64,000 nt of DNA from Bog-756 sp963738545 (GTDB taxonomy: Bacteria; Actinomycetota; Acidimicrobiia; Acidimicrobiales; RAAP-2), in contig CAVTXA010000009.1 of assembly GCA_963738545.1 (NCBI GenBank), positions 844,148 through 908,147 of the forward strand. Reading direction: 5' to 3'. Below, piece by piece: positions 25,595 to 33,357 of the stretch. A model generated the notes under the pieces. The model was not told the DNA's origin, did not search any database, and saw only the letters and a program-made list of their open reading frames with translations. Within the stretch, counting starts at the first letter, position 1, and each line of letters begins with the position of its first letter. The position numbers and the translations under genes are program-made.

Positions 25595-26206
25595 ATGCAG
25601 TATGTCGCACTCTTCTTCATCGTCCTCGGGGTGAACCTGCTTCCGGCCTTCGGCCCACCCACCTGGACCATCCTGGTCTTCGCCCGCCTCAACTGGCAGC
25701 TGAACGCGGTCGCCCTGGTGGTGTTGGGGGCCATCGCCGCGGCCTCCGGTCGGTACCTGCTGGCTCGCGGGGCCCGTCGTTTCCGGGGCCACCTGAGCGA
25801 AACACGCCGGGAGAACCTGGCTGCGGCGAGTGACGCCCTCCTCCATCGCCGGGGCAGCGTGATCGCAACGCTGGCCTTCTTCGCCATCTCTCCTTTGCCG
25901 TCCGCCCAACTCTTCGTGGCCGCGGGGCTGCTCGACATGGAACTCGTCCCCCTGACCCTGGCGTTCCTGGTCGGACGCCTCGTCAGCTACTCCCTGTACC
26001 TCGCCGCGGCTTCGCTCGCCGAACGCCACTTCGGGGATGTCCTCGGACGGATCTTCGGTTCACCGTGGTCCATCGCCGTTCAACTCGTGCTCCTCGCCGC
26101 GGTGTCGGTGCTCCCGTTCATCAATTGGAAAGACATTCTCGAGCGGCGGGCGGCCAAGCGGGGCGGCGGACCGAGCCCGTCGCCCGAAGGGACCTCACCG
26201 GACTGA
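25595..26206 (+). CDS. Multi-pass membrane protein, possibly VTT/DedA-like
   Basis: A 203-aa protein with about four or five hydrophobic segments, including VALFFIVLGVNLLPAFGPP at the N-terminus and an FFAISPLPSAQLFVAAGLL segment resembling VTT (SNARE-associated) proteins, followed by a basic C-terminus. This family is linked to lipid scrambling or envelope maintenance, but the match is by eye and tentative. Divergent from the GNAT gene with 51 bp between starts. Confidence 0.7.
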   Translation: MQYVALFFIVLGVNLLPAFGPPTWTILVFARLNWQLNAVALVVLGAIAAASGRYLLARGARRFRGHLSETRRENLAAASDALLHRRGSVIATLAFFAISPLPSAQLFVAAGLLDMELVPLTLAFLVGRLVSYSLYLAAASLAERHFGDVLGRIFGSPWSIAVQLVLLAAVSVLPFINWKDILERRAAKRGGGPSPSPEGTSPD

Positions 26207-26389
26207 CCCTCTCGACAGCCCACCGCGCTCCGGCGGAACCGGTCGAGCCGGAGCCGTTCCCATCCCGCCCCGGGCTAATTGCCTAGTTTCCCGATCGGGT
26301 TTAGTTGGTATGATCACGGGGCCCATCCGCTCGAGCTGGCCGGACCCCGCTCCCAGGGCCGGCCGCCCACGACACAAGGAGAACTCATC

Positions 26390-26968
26390 ATGACCGTCCT
26401 CGACGAAGTCCTGGCCGCCAACGAGGCTTACGCCACCTCGTTCGGCGATAAATCGGAACTGGCCCTGCCCCCCGCCCGCGGATTCGCCATTCTCACCTGC
26501 ATGGACGCCCGGTTGGACCCGGCCCAGTACGCCGGTCTCAGCGAGGGCGACGCCCACGTGATCCGCAACGCCGGGGGCCGAGCCAGCGACGACGCCATCC
26601 GCTCACTCGTGATCTCGTACAAGCTGTTGGGCACATCGGAATGGTTCGTGATCCACCACACCAACTGCGGGATGGAGTTCTTCACCGACGAGATCATGCG
26701 GGGGTTGCTGGCCAGCAGCCTCGACACCGCGGCCCTCGGTGACGACGGATTCCACGATGTCGGGGCCGGACCCGGATCGGCCGAGGCCCGCTACATCGAC
26801 TGGCTGACCATCACCGACAATGCCCGGAGCGTGGCCGAGGACGTCACCCGGATCCGGTCCCATCCCCTGGTGCCCGGGCGTATCCCCATCTACGGCTACA
26901 TCTACGACGTCACCACCGGCCGGCTGGTGGAGGTACCCGAGGCCACCAAGGCCGGACTGCCGATCTGA
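26390..26968 (+). CDS. Beta-class carbonic anhydrase
   Basis: Soluble zinc enzyme, 192 aa, interconverting CO2 and bicarbonate. The zinc site is Cys37 in ILTCMDARL with the catalytic dyad Asp39-Arg41, plus His90 and Cys93 in IHHTNCGM. The length and the short C-terminus fit the small actinobacterial clade. An AAGGAG site is spaced 8 bp from the ATG. The AT-rich stretch around 26276-26312 upstream is a plausible promoter. Stand-alone gene. Confidence 0.93.
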   Translation: MTVLDEVLAANEAYATSFGDKSELALPPARGFAILTCMDARLDPAQYAGLSEGDAHVIRNAGGRASDDAIRSLVISYKLLGTSEWFVIHHTNCGMEFFTDEIMRGLLASSLDTAALGDDGFHDVGAGPGSAEARYIDWLTITDNARSVAEDVTRIRSHPLVPGRIPIYGYIYDVTTGRLVEVPEATKAGLPI

Positions 26969-27024
26969 CCGGGGGCGCCCGTCCATGACCTCCCCGGTTC
27001 CGGGGCCGGACGTGGGTAGGTAGC

Positions 27025-28014
27025 TCAGCCCGTCGTCGTACCGGTCGGCTGATGGGCGGGGGCGACGTACTGCTCGACGGCGGTGGCGATGCCGCGGGCG
27101 ATGGTCTGTTGGCCGAGGCTGGAGTCGGCGATGGACCCCTCGTAGGGGTCGGTGAGGTAGAGCGGCTCGATCACCGCGCCGGGCATCTGACTGGGTGTGG
27201 TGAAGTAGCCGGGCGCCGCCGGTCCGAGGAGCAGGAGGTGCTGGTAGGCGGCAGCCTCTCCGGCAATGCCTCCGTCAGAGGCGTTGCCCACGAAGGACCC
27301 CAGGCTCCCGTCGGTCTGCACCCCGTCGTCGGGGATGGCCCAACCCTGGGCGTCCATGTCCGAGACCACATCGTGCTGTACCAGCGTGGCCAACCGCAGG
27401 TTGTCCGCAGCGAACGACCGCGCCGAGTCGTAGGCGGTGAGGCTTCCCGCGTTCTCCGCCGACGCTCCGGCGTCGTAGTAGATGCCGACCAGCACCTGAG
27501 CATGGGCATCATTGGCGCACTGGTCGCGGGCCGCCACGTCATTGTGGGAGCCGGTGAGGGACAACTCGCCGCCGGACCGGTCGGCCGGCGTCAGGCGGAC
27601 CACGGTATTCGCCGTCGTACGGGAGACCACCACCCGGAACCCATCGGCCCTGAGGAGGGCCATGGCTCCGAGCTCCACGGGCAGGGTCTCGGTGGCCTCG
27701 GTGATCGTTGTTCCCGACTCGGTCGTGCCCACGCCGCCGGGATCGATCCCGCCGTGTCCGGCGTCCAGGAAGACGGTCATGTTCCGGTTCCCTGCAGTGG
27801 GGGCGAACGGCACGCACGACCCGTCGGCGAAGACCGCAGGGTCGAGGGACTGTCCCGACGCCTCCGGGGCCGAGCCTCCCGGTTTGGTCAGGACCACGGC
27901 GCCGGACACCGCCGCCACCACCAACAAAAGGCCGGTTGCCGCCACCCGACGCCGGCGGCGGAGCGCCCGGCGCCGGCGCTCCTTCTGGGTGATCGGGTTG
28001 GGGCGTGGGACCAT
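27025..28014 (-). CDS. Amidase_3-like cell-wall amidase with a substituted zinc ligand
   Basis: Exported 329-aa protein resembling N-acetylmuramoyl-L-alanine amidases of the Amidase_3 fold. A highly basic N-terminus (RRRRALRRRRR) precedes one membrane segment at about 25-43. FLDAGHGGIDPG gives the first zinc His87, Glu106/109 the second, and AVIEPLYLTD the catalytic Glu283. The usual S-I-H-x-N/D-A motif reads G-I-Y-Y-D-A at 177-182, so the second zinc His is Tyr179. It may be inactive or modified. It lies 203 bp upstream of the minus-strand response-regulator stop and is probably a separate unit. Confidence 0.82.
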   Translation of the reverse strand: MVPRPNPITQKERRRRALRRRRRVAATGLLLVVAAVSGAVVLTKPGGSAPEASGQSLDPAVFADGSCVPFAPTAGNRNMTVFLDAGHGGIDPGGVGTTESGTTITEATETLPVELGAMALLRADGFRVVVSRTTANTVVRLTPADRSGGELSLTGSHNDVAARDQCANDAHAQVLVGIYYDAGASAENAGSLTAYDSARSFAADNLRLATLVQHDVVSDMDAQGWAIPDDGVQTDGSLGSFVGNASDGGIAGEAAAYQHLLLLGPAAPGYFTTPSQMPGAVIEPLYLTDPYEGSIADSSLGQQTIARGIATAVEQYVAPAHQPTGTTTG

Positions 28015-28145
28015 GGCTACCTGACGAATCGGTGGGGCATCTCGGGGCGACCCCGCCCATGGGATCCGGCGCCCTGTCCGGTGGGGGCAGCACCCCTTCG
28101 GCCCATTGCGATCGTAGCGATGCCGGGGTTGAAAGTGGTGGCACG

Positions 28146-28162
28146 ACCGAGGTGGCCTCGGT
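28146..28162 (-). terminator. Candidate terminator hairpin after the two-component genes
   Basis: ACCGAGG and CCTCGGT form a 7-bp stem with a TGG loop, about 56 bp downstream of the minus-strand response-regulator stop. There is no T-run. Confidence 0.35.
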
Positions 28163-28217
28163 GGTAGGGACAGCGCCTAGGGCAGCGGCGGCTCCACCAC
28201 CGGACGGCGAACGGGGA

Positions 28218-28928
28218 TCACGACACCGGGAGGGGACGTCGGTCCTCGGAGCCGGCATCGACGAACCGGTAGCCGGCACCGCGGACCGTCTCGACCATCG
28301 GCGGCAGTCCGGGGCGGTTGAGCTTGCGTCGCAGGTAGCCCACGTACACGTCGACCACATTGCTCCCCGTATCGAAGGAGTAGTCCCACACGTGTCCGAG
28401 TATCTGCGTCCGGGACAACACCTTGTGCGGATGGCGCATGAACAACTCGAGCAGGGCCCACTCCTTCGGGGCCAGGTCGATGCGTTGGCCCGACCGCCAT
28501 GCCACCTTGCTCAACAGGTCCAGTCGAAGGTCGCCCACCGACAGTTCGGAAGCGCTGGGCTGCCCCACGGTTCGGGAGGCGGCCCGGATCCGGGCCAGCA
28601 GCTCCTCGAATGAGAACGGTTTGGTGACGTAGTCGTTGGCTCCGGCATTCAGCCCGTCCACCTTGTCGGCCACCTCGGCTCGAGCCGTCAGAATGATGAC
28701 CGGCACGGTCAATCCGTCCCGCCGCAACTTCCGGAGCAGGTCCTGGCCGTCCCCAGACGGGAGTCCGAGGTCCAAGAGCACGAGGTCGATGTCCGTCGAG
28801 AGGGCGCCGAGCAGGGCGTCGGCCTCATCGGCCGTGCCGGCCACGATGGTGCAGTAGCCCTCGGCGCCGAGGCCCTTAGCCAGGAACGAGGAGATGCCGC
28901 GATCGTCTTCCACCACCAGGATTTGCAT
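28218..28928 (-). CDS. OmpR/PhoB family response regulator
   Basis: A 236-aa DNA-binding response regulator. The receiver domain (1-120) has the acidic pair Asp8-Asp9, phospho-acceptor Asp53 in LVLLDLGLPSGDG, and Lys103 in VTKPFS. The C-terminal winged helix ends VVDVYVGYLRRKLNRPG and VRGAGYRFV. The start codon follows the histidine-kinase stop with no gap, so the two are translated together and form a cognate pair. It is the last gene of the electron-transfer operon and probably controls it. Confidence 0.95.
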   Translation of the reverse strand: MQILVVEDDRGISSFLAKGLGAEGYCTIVAGTADEADALLGALSTDIDLVLLDLGLPSGDGQDLLRKLRRDGLTVPVIILTARAEVADKVDGLNAGANDYVTKPFSFEELLARIRAASRTVGQPSASELSVGDLRLDLLSKVAWRSGQRIDLAPKEWALLELFMRHPHKVLSRTQILGHVWDYSFDTGSNVVDVYVGYLRRKLNRPGLPPMVETVRGAGYRFVDAGSEDRRPLPVS

Positions 28929-30398
28929 TCAGACCCCTTCCGGCAACAGCAGTTGATGGTCCACGATCCGAGCGTTCGGCAGCACGATGGAAGCCCGGCA
29001 ACCGCCGAGTGGTGACCGACCGAGCGCAAACGAGCCCGCGTGCGCTTCGGAAACCGCGGTGACAATGGCGAGTCCGAGGCCGGATCCGTCTCGGTCGGCA
29101 CTGCCCAGCCGCCGGAAGCGCTCGATCACGGTCGGGAGCTCGTCACCGGGGATTCCCGGACCCGAATCGTCTACCGAGATGACCAGATCGCCAGTGTGCG
29201 GGGGCAGCTCGGCACTGATCTCGATGGCGTCCCCGTCGGTCGTGGCCCGGACGGCGTTGTCGATCAGATTGAGCAAGGCACCGCGCAGCTTGGCCACATC
29301 CACATCGAGGACGAGATCCGGGACCGGAGCGAGGTACCACGACCGCTGAGCCAGCACGTGGGCGGCCTCCAGCAGTTCGGACAAGAAGGTGCGGAGGTCG
29401 AGGGGCTGACTGTCCAAGAAATCCGGCTCGAGGGCCCGTCCCAACATGAGTAGCCGCTCGACCAGAGCCCCCATGTGCTCGAGCTCGTCGACGACCACGC
29501 CGACGGTGTCACGCACCTCGTCTTGATCCACCCGGTCGAGCCGGGCCAGCACCTCGAGATGGCCGCGGGCCACGGTGAGGGGCGTCCGCAGCTGGTGGGA
29601 GACGTCGGACAGCAGGCGCCGTTGCACGGTCATGGCCGCCTGCAGCCTGTCGAGCATGGCATCGAAGGTGGCGGCGAGCTGGCCGACCTCGTCGTCGGTG
29701 CCCTGGTCCCCCAGGCGACGATCGAGGTCGCCGTCCTTGATGGAGGCGGCCGTCGTGGTGATCCGGCCGACGTTGCGCAGGAGTCGGCGCAGCAGGAGGT
29801 AGGCACCGGCCACGGCTCCGACCAGAGCCACCAGGGCCTCGGCGAGAATGAGGAGGAGTGCCCGGTTCTGGTCGGTCCGGAGCTGGGACAGGTCCGCGGT
29901 CACCACCATCGTGCCCAATGAGGTGGCGCCGGATCGAATGGGCGTGACCAGATACAAGGTGGCGACCCCGTTGACCACCGATTGGAACGACACCGTCTTG
30001 GCCGGCAGCGACGCCAGGGCCGACCGGAAGGTGGGCGTCCGGAGCAACGGCGCTGATCCCACGCTGCCCAGTCGGGACCGGTTGGGCAGTCGCACCATGA
30101 TGGTCTCTCCCTGGGGCAGGACCCGGCTCTGGAGGTAGGCCACCGTGTCGGGCTCCAACGTCACCGGACCAGCCCCGCCCACCGCCTTGTCGAAGCTGTC
30201 CACCTCGGCGGCCAGTCCCCGGGTGGTGGAGGCCACCGATTGGTTGGTAAATGCCCGCTCCGTCTCGAATGCCGTGATGGAGAGGATGCCCACCAACAAG
30301 AGGGCCAGAAATGCGGCCAGGCGGGTGGCGGACCCAACCCTCCTCCGTCCGGACCGGCGGTCGCTCCGAGCCACGCGGCGCTCGGGGCCGGACGTCAC
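28929..30398 (-). CDS. Sensor histidine kinase (HAMP-HisKA-HATPase)
   Basis: Membrane sensor kinase of 489 aa. A first membrane helix is at about 27-44, an extracytoplasmic sensor of ~130 residues follows, the second helix is at about 180-203, then HAMP (to ~255), phospho-acceptor His268 in SDVSHQLRTPLT, and a HATPase domain with NLIDNAVRA, DDSGPGIP and DGSGLGLAIV. The sensor ends TPIRSGATSLGTM; its SGAT (156-159) resembles ApbE flavinylation sites, though similar wording is common in such sensors. The GTG start overlaps the preceding gene in a GTGA. The stimulus is unknown. Confidence 0.93.
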   Translation of the reverse strand: MTSGPERRVARSDRRSGRRRVGSATRLAAFLALLLVGILSITAFETERAFTNQSVASTTRGLAAEVDSFDKAVGGAGPVTLEPDTVAYLQSRVLPQGETIMVRLPNRSRLGSVGSAPLLRTPTFRSALASLPAKTVSFQSVVNGVATLYLVTPIRSGATSLGTMVVTADLSQLRTDQNRALLLILAEALVALVGAVAGAYLLLRRLLRNVGRITTTAASIKDGDLDRRLGDQGTDDEVGQLAATFDAMLDRLQAAMTVQRRLLSDVSHQLRTPLTVARGHLEVLARLDRVDQDEVRDTVGVVVDELEHMGALVERLLMLGRALEPDFLDSQPLDLRTFLSELLEAAHVLAQRSWYLAPVPDLVLDVDVAKLRGALLNLIDNAVRATTDGDAIEISAELPPHTGDLVISVDDSGPGIPGDELPTVIERFRRLGSADRDGSGLGLAIVTAVSEAHAGSFALGRSPLGGCRASIVLPNARIVDHQLLLPEGV

Positions 30399-30922
30399 TC
30401 GTCCCCTCCCCCGCCGCCCCAGCGGGGCCTGGTGGTGGTGGTCGTCGTAGTGGGCGGGGCCGCCGGCATCGTGGTGGTCGTGGTGGTGGTCGGGGTGCCG
30501 ACTCCGGGGAGGGGAGGCAAGGTGGTGGCCGGGGACACCGGCGGTGATGCGGCACCGTCGTCGCTCTCGGCCCCCGGATCCGGATTCGGTGTGCCGACGG
30601 TGGCGGGCGGGGACGTGGGCATGGCACCGGGTACGACAGCGTCCCGGGTGGCGCTGGAGGGACCCGACTGGGTGACCACCGGTCGGGAGGGGGCCACCAC
30701 CTGGTCGGTCGGACTCGAACCCGGCGGCTCCGAGGTTGTCGTGGTCATGGTGGGGACCGGGACCGTCCCCTTGCCGGGCACGTGCAGCTGCACCTCTTGG
30801 GGCAGCGCCACCTTCGAGGAGCTGAACGTACCTTCCGCCGCAGCCACGGAGCCGGTGGTCAGGACGATGGCAGCGAGGCCGGGGATGGCCCACAACGGCA
30901 ACCTCACCGGAGGCACCAGCAT
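30395..30922 (-). CDS. Exported Pro/Thr-rich protein with Gly-rich tail
   Basis: Unrecognised protein of about 175 aa. An N-terminal hydrophobic signal or anchor (LPLWAIPGLAAIVLTTGSVAAA) is followed by a short beta-like part (KVALPQEVQLHVPGKG) and then a long Pro/Thr/Ser-rich extracytoplasmic stretch with poly-Thr runs. It ends RPRWGGGGGDE, almost the same tail as the protein at 34958-35491. The start at ATG 30922, 25 bp after the ferredoxin stop, is uncertain; an in-frame ATG at 31000 overlaps the ferredoxin gene. The stop overlaps the kinase start. It may be a surface spacer or the operon's extracellular partner. Confidence 0.65.
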   Translation of the reverse strand: MLVPPVRLPLWAIPGLAAIVLTTGSVAAAEGTFSSSKVALPQEVQLHVPGKGTVPVPTMTTTTSEPPGSSPTDQVVAPSRPVVTQSGPSSATRDAVVPGAMPTSPPATVGTPNPDPGAESDDGAASPPVSPATTLPPLPGVGTPTTTTTTTMPAAPPTTTTTTTRPRWGGGGGDE

Positions 30923-30947
30923 CCCCGCCAGCCGGGGCCTGACGAGG

Positions 30948-31193
30948 TCACCGGCGTCGGACCGTCCCGGGCCCGGACCCGAGGGCGACCTCATCGACAT
31001 TGGTGATGACGATGGCGCCGTTGGGACACGCCGCCGCGGCTCGGCGCGCCCTTCGCAGCCGATCCCGTCCCTCGGGCGACGCGTCGACCACCCGGCCGAA
31101 CCCCCAGTCGTCGAGCTCCACCCCCTCGGAGATGAGGGCACAGATGGCATGGCCCCGGCAGCGGATGGGGTCGATCCGGACCTTCACGCTCAT
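30948..31193 (-). CDS. Small atypical ferredoxin (CxxHxxC...CP)
   Basis: An 81-aa ferredoxin of the kind that feeds P450s and other oxidoreductases in actinobacteria. Cluster ligands are Cys12, Cys18 and Cys56 followed by Pro; the position normally filled by the second Cys is His15, giving C-x2-H-x2-C. Such proteins bind a 3Fe-4S cluster or a His-modified cluster. The ELDDWGFGRV segment matches the family. The start overlaps the NuoF-like stop in an ATGA, so it is the likely electron partner of that flavoprotein. Confidence 0.9.
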   Translation of the reverse strand: MSVKVRIDPIRCRGHAICALISEGVELDDWGFGRVVDASPEGRDRLRRARRAAAACPNGAIVITNVDEVALGSGPGTVRRR

Positions 31194-32548
31194 TGCCACT
31201 CCCGGGTGCCGGGTTCCACGAGGGGGACGGGGAACACGGCAGGTTGCCCGCCCGGGGTGCACACCCGGCCAGCCAGATGGGCATCGATATCGGCTTCGAA
31301 CGTCCTCAGAGCCGACCGGATCAGGCGGACGACCCCGTCGGGATGGCTGCAGGCACCACTCCCGTCGACGGCGGTGGCCAGTGACAGGAGCTGGCGCACC
31401 CCGCGCCGACGCATCCGGCCTTCTGCCAGGGCAGCGCAGGCCCGGGCCAGTCGGGGGAGCCCGTGCACACAAGGGCCGCACTGTCCGGCGGACTCACCGG
31501 CCAGATAGCCGACCAGCCTGGCCGTCTCCTCCAGCCCGCAACGACCATGGGGGAGCACGCCGATGAGACCGCATCCGAGCGAGGCCCCGGCGCCGTCGAG
31601 GCCGGCCCGGTCGAGAGGCATGGACCAGGCCCGTTCGCCATCGATCCATGTGCCGGCGTACCCACCCACCAACACGGCGCTCGGGGGGGTCGCCACCGCG
31701 GCATGGGCCACGAGCTCCCCGAGAGTGGCACGACCCGTGACTTCGAGCACCTGGCCGGGAGCCTCCACGGCACCGACCAGGGTGAACAACCGGGATCCCG
31801 TTGTCACGCCGCAGCCGGACACGACGTTGTCGCCCCGTCCGCCCGCCCAGGCGGCGTGGGTGGCCAGCACGACCTGAGCCATGGTCTCGGCGTTGTTGAC
31901 GACCGTGGGCCGTCCCGAGGGTCCGACGTGGGCCATGGGTGCGGCCGAGAAGTGTGGGCGGGCCTCACCCCCCTCCAGGAGGGCAGCAATGGCGCTGGCC
32001 TCTCCCGAGACGTAGTTGTCCGGTCCCACGGAGAGCTGCCACGGGGGATCGGATCGACCGGCCAGTCGGCGCTGGGCTATGGCGTGGGCCAGGGAGGTCC
32101 CCGCCGTGACCGACCCCCGGTGGAAGTGGACGATCACTCGGTCGGCGCCCACCACCGAGGCGACAGCGGCGGCCCCGTCGAGGACCACGTGGGGCCGGTA
32201 GGTGGCCAACGTCCGGTCTTTCCGGCTCGCCGGCTCGCTCTCGCTGGCGTTCACCACCACGACCGGCCGGCCTGGGGCCAAGATGGCGGTGTCCAACTTC
32301 CGGGCCAAGGGAAATCCCCCGCCGCCGCGCCCGTCGAGGCCGCTGGAACGGATGGCGTCTCGAATGGTGTCCCGTGAGGACCAGGGATCGAGCCGACCCC
32401 AGCGGGCCTCGTGGGATTCGAGGGATTCGGCGCCCTCCGATGGCAGCGGACCCGACAACAGTCGTGTGCCGGTTCCACCCAGCCCACCGACGGCATATGC
32501 CGGCTCAAAGGCGAAGGCCGGAGTCTCCAGGAGGGGGAGGGTGGTCAC
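31190..32548 (-). CDS. NuoF-like FMN/Fe-S NADH oxidoreductase
   Basis: A 452-aa protein related to the 51-kDa subunit of complex I, a cytoplasmic NAD(P)H-oxidising flavoprotein. FMN and NAD regions appear as GLDGRGGGGFPLARKL and NASESEPASRKDR, the middle contains an SLBB-type domain, and the C-terminus has the cluster region ESAGQCGPCVHG plus a later Cys in GSGACSHP. In NuoF the first cluster Cys precedes GQC; here it is Ala, leaving three of four ligands. The GTG start overlaps the membrane protein stop in a GTGA. No other complex I subunit is nearby, so it likely passes electrons to the adjacent ferredoxin or membrane protein. Confidence 0.88.
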   Translation of the reverse strand: MTTLPLLETPAFAFEPAYAVGGLGGTGTRLLSGPLPSEGAESLESHEARWGRLDPWSSRDTIRDAIRSSGLDGRGGGGFPLARKLDTAILAPGRPVVVVNASESEPASRKDRTLATYRPHVVLDGAAAVASVVGADRVIVHFHRGSVTAGTSLAHAIAQRRLAGRSDPPWQLSVGPDNYVSGEASAIAALLEGGEARPHFSAAPMAHVGPSGRPTVVNNAETMAQVVLATHAAWAGGRGDNVVSGCGVTTGSRLFTLVGAVEAPGQVLEVTGRATLGELVAHAAVATPPSAVLVGGYAGTWIDGERAWSMPLDRAGLDGAGASLGCGLIGVLPHGRCGLEETARLVGYLAGESAGQCGPCVHGLPRLARACAALAEGRMRRRGVRQLLSLATAVDGSGACSHPDGVVRLIRSALRTFEADIDAHLAGRVCTPGGQPAVFPVPLVEPGTREWQ

Positions 32549-33357
32549 TCGAACTCCAGCGCGACGTGCCGACTGATCCGTCGGGCCACCCACCTCGTGG
32601 TCTGTACGGCGGCCACCACTCCCCCGGTGATCACGTACAGCCAGCGCAGGGTGTGGCTGTCACTCCCGGCCATGGCCCCATGGGCCAGGCACAGGCAGAA
32701 GATCGTGACCGAGACCGTGTGGATCGGGTACCACACCCGACCCCCGAGCCATCCGGCGAGCGCCGCCGTACCGGCCACCAGCACGATGCCGTAGAGCGCG
32801 ATGGTTCCGATGGCCACGGCCGTCGGGCGGTAGTGGGCCTGCCAAGGCACGAAGGTGCCCGTCCATCCCACACCGGCATAGTGGTCGAGCGCGATGGACG
32901 TCAGATGACCGGCCAGAAGAACCACGGTGCAAGCGGCCAGGACCACGTGGGCACGAAGCAGTGACTCCGGCCGCGGCGACCACAGTCGATTCCGCCACGG
33001 ATGCCGCAGCCAGATACCCAGGACCACGAGGGCGGTGAGTGTCAGGTACGAGGCGACGCCCAAGGACCGGCCGAGAATCCACGGCAGCATCTTGTTGTGC
33101 ACCAGCGCACCATTCCGCAGGGTCACCTCATAGGCGCCGGCGGTGGCCACCACCACCACCACGGCGACCAGGGCCAGCGTGGACAGGGCCCACCTCACCA
33201 CCGGCACCACACCAGCGGCCTCCTGTCCGATCTCAGCGCCACGATCAGCCGTGGCGGGGAGTTCCGGCACGGGACGGGGTCCGTCGCCCGTAGCGGCGGA
33301 CACGTCCGCTGACGAACGCAGTGCGGCGGGCGCCGAGGGCGGCGGAAGTACGGTCAT
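32545..33357 (-). CDS. Ferric-reductase-like haem membrane protein
   Basis: A 270-aa integral membrane protein with about six helices after a ~50-residue cytoplasmic tail. Histidines fall in helices as expected for two b-haems: RAHVVLAACTVVLLAGHLTS, YPIHTVSVTIFCLCLAHGA. This resembles the ferric reductase-like/YedZ transmembrane domain, which moves electrons across the membrane. It overlaps apbE and the NuoF-like gene by four bases each. No NADH-binding domain is attached, which suggests that the NuoF-like protein and ferredoxin supply the electrons. Confidence 0.86.
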   Translation of the reverse strand: MTVLPPPSAPAALRSSADVSAATGDGPRPVPELPATADRGAEIGQEAAGVVPVVRWALSTLALVAVVVVVATAGAYEVTLRNGALVHNKMLPWILGRSLGVASYLTLTALVVLGIWLRHPWRNRLWSPRPESLLRAHVVLAACTVVLLAGHLTSIALDHYAGVGWTGTFVPWQAHYRPTAVAIGTIALYGIVLVAGTAALAGWLGGRVWYPIHTVSVTIFCLCLAHGAMAGSDSHTLRWLYVITGGVVAAVQTTRWVARRISRHVALEFE

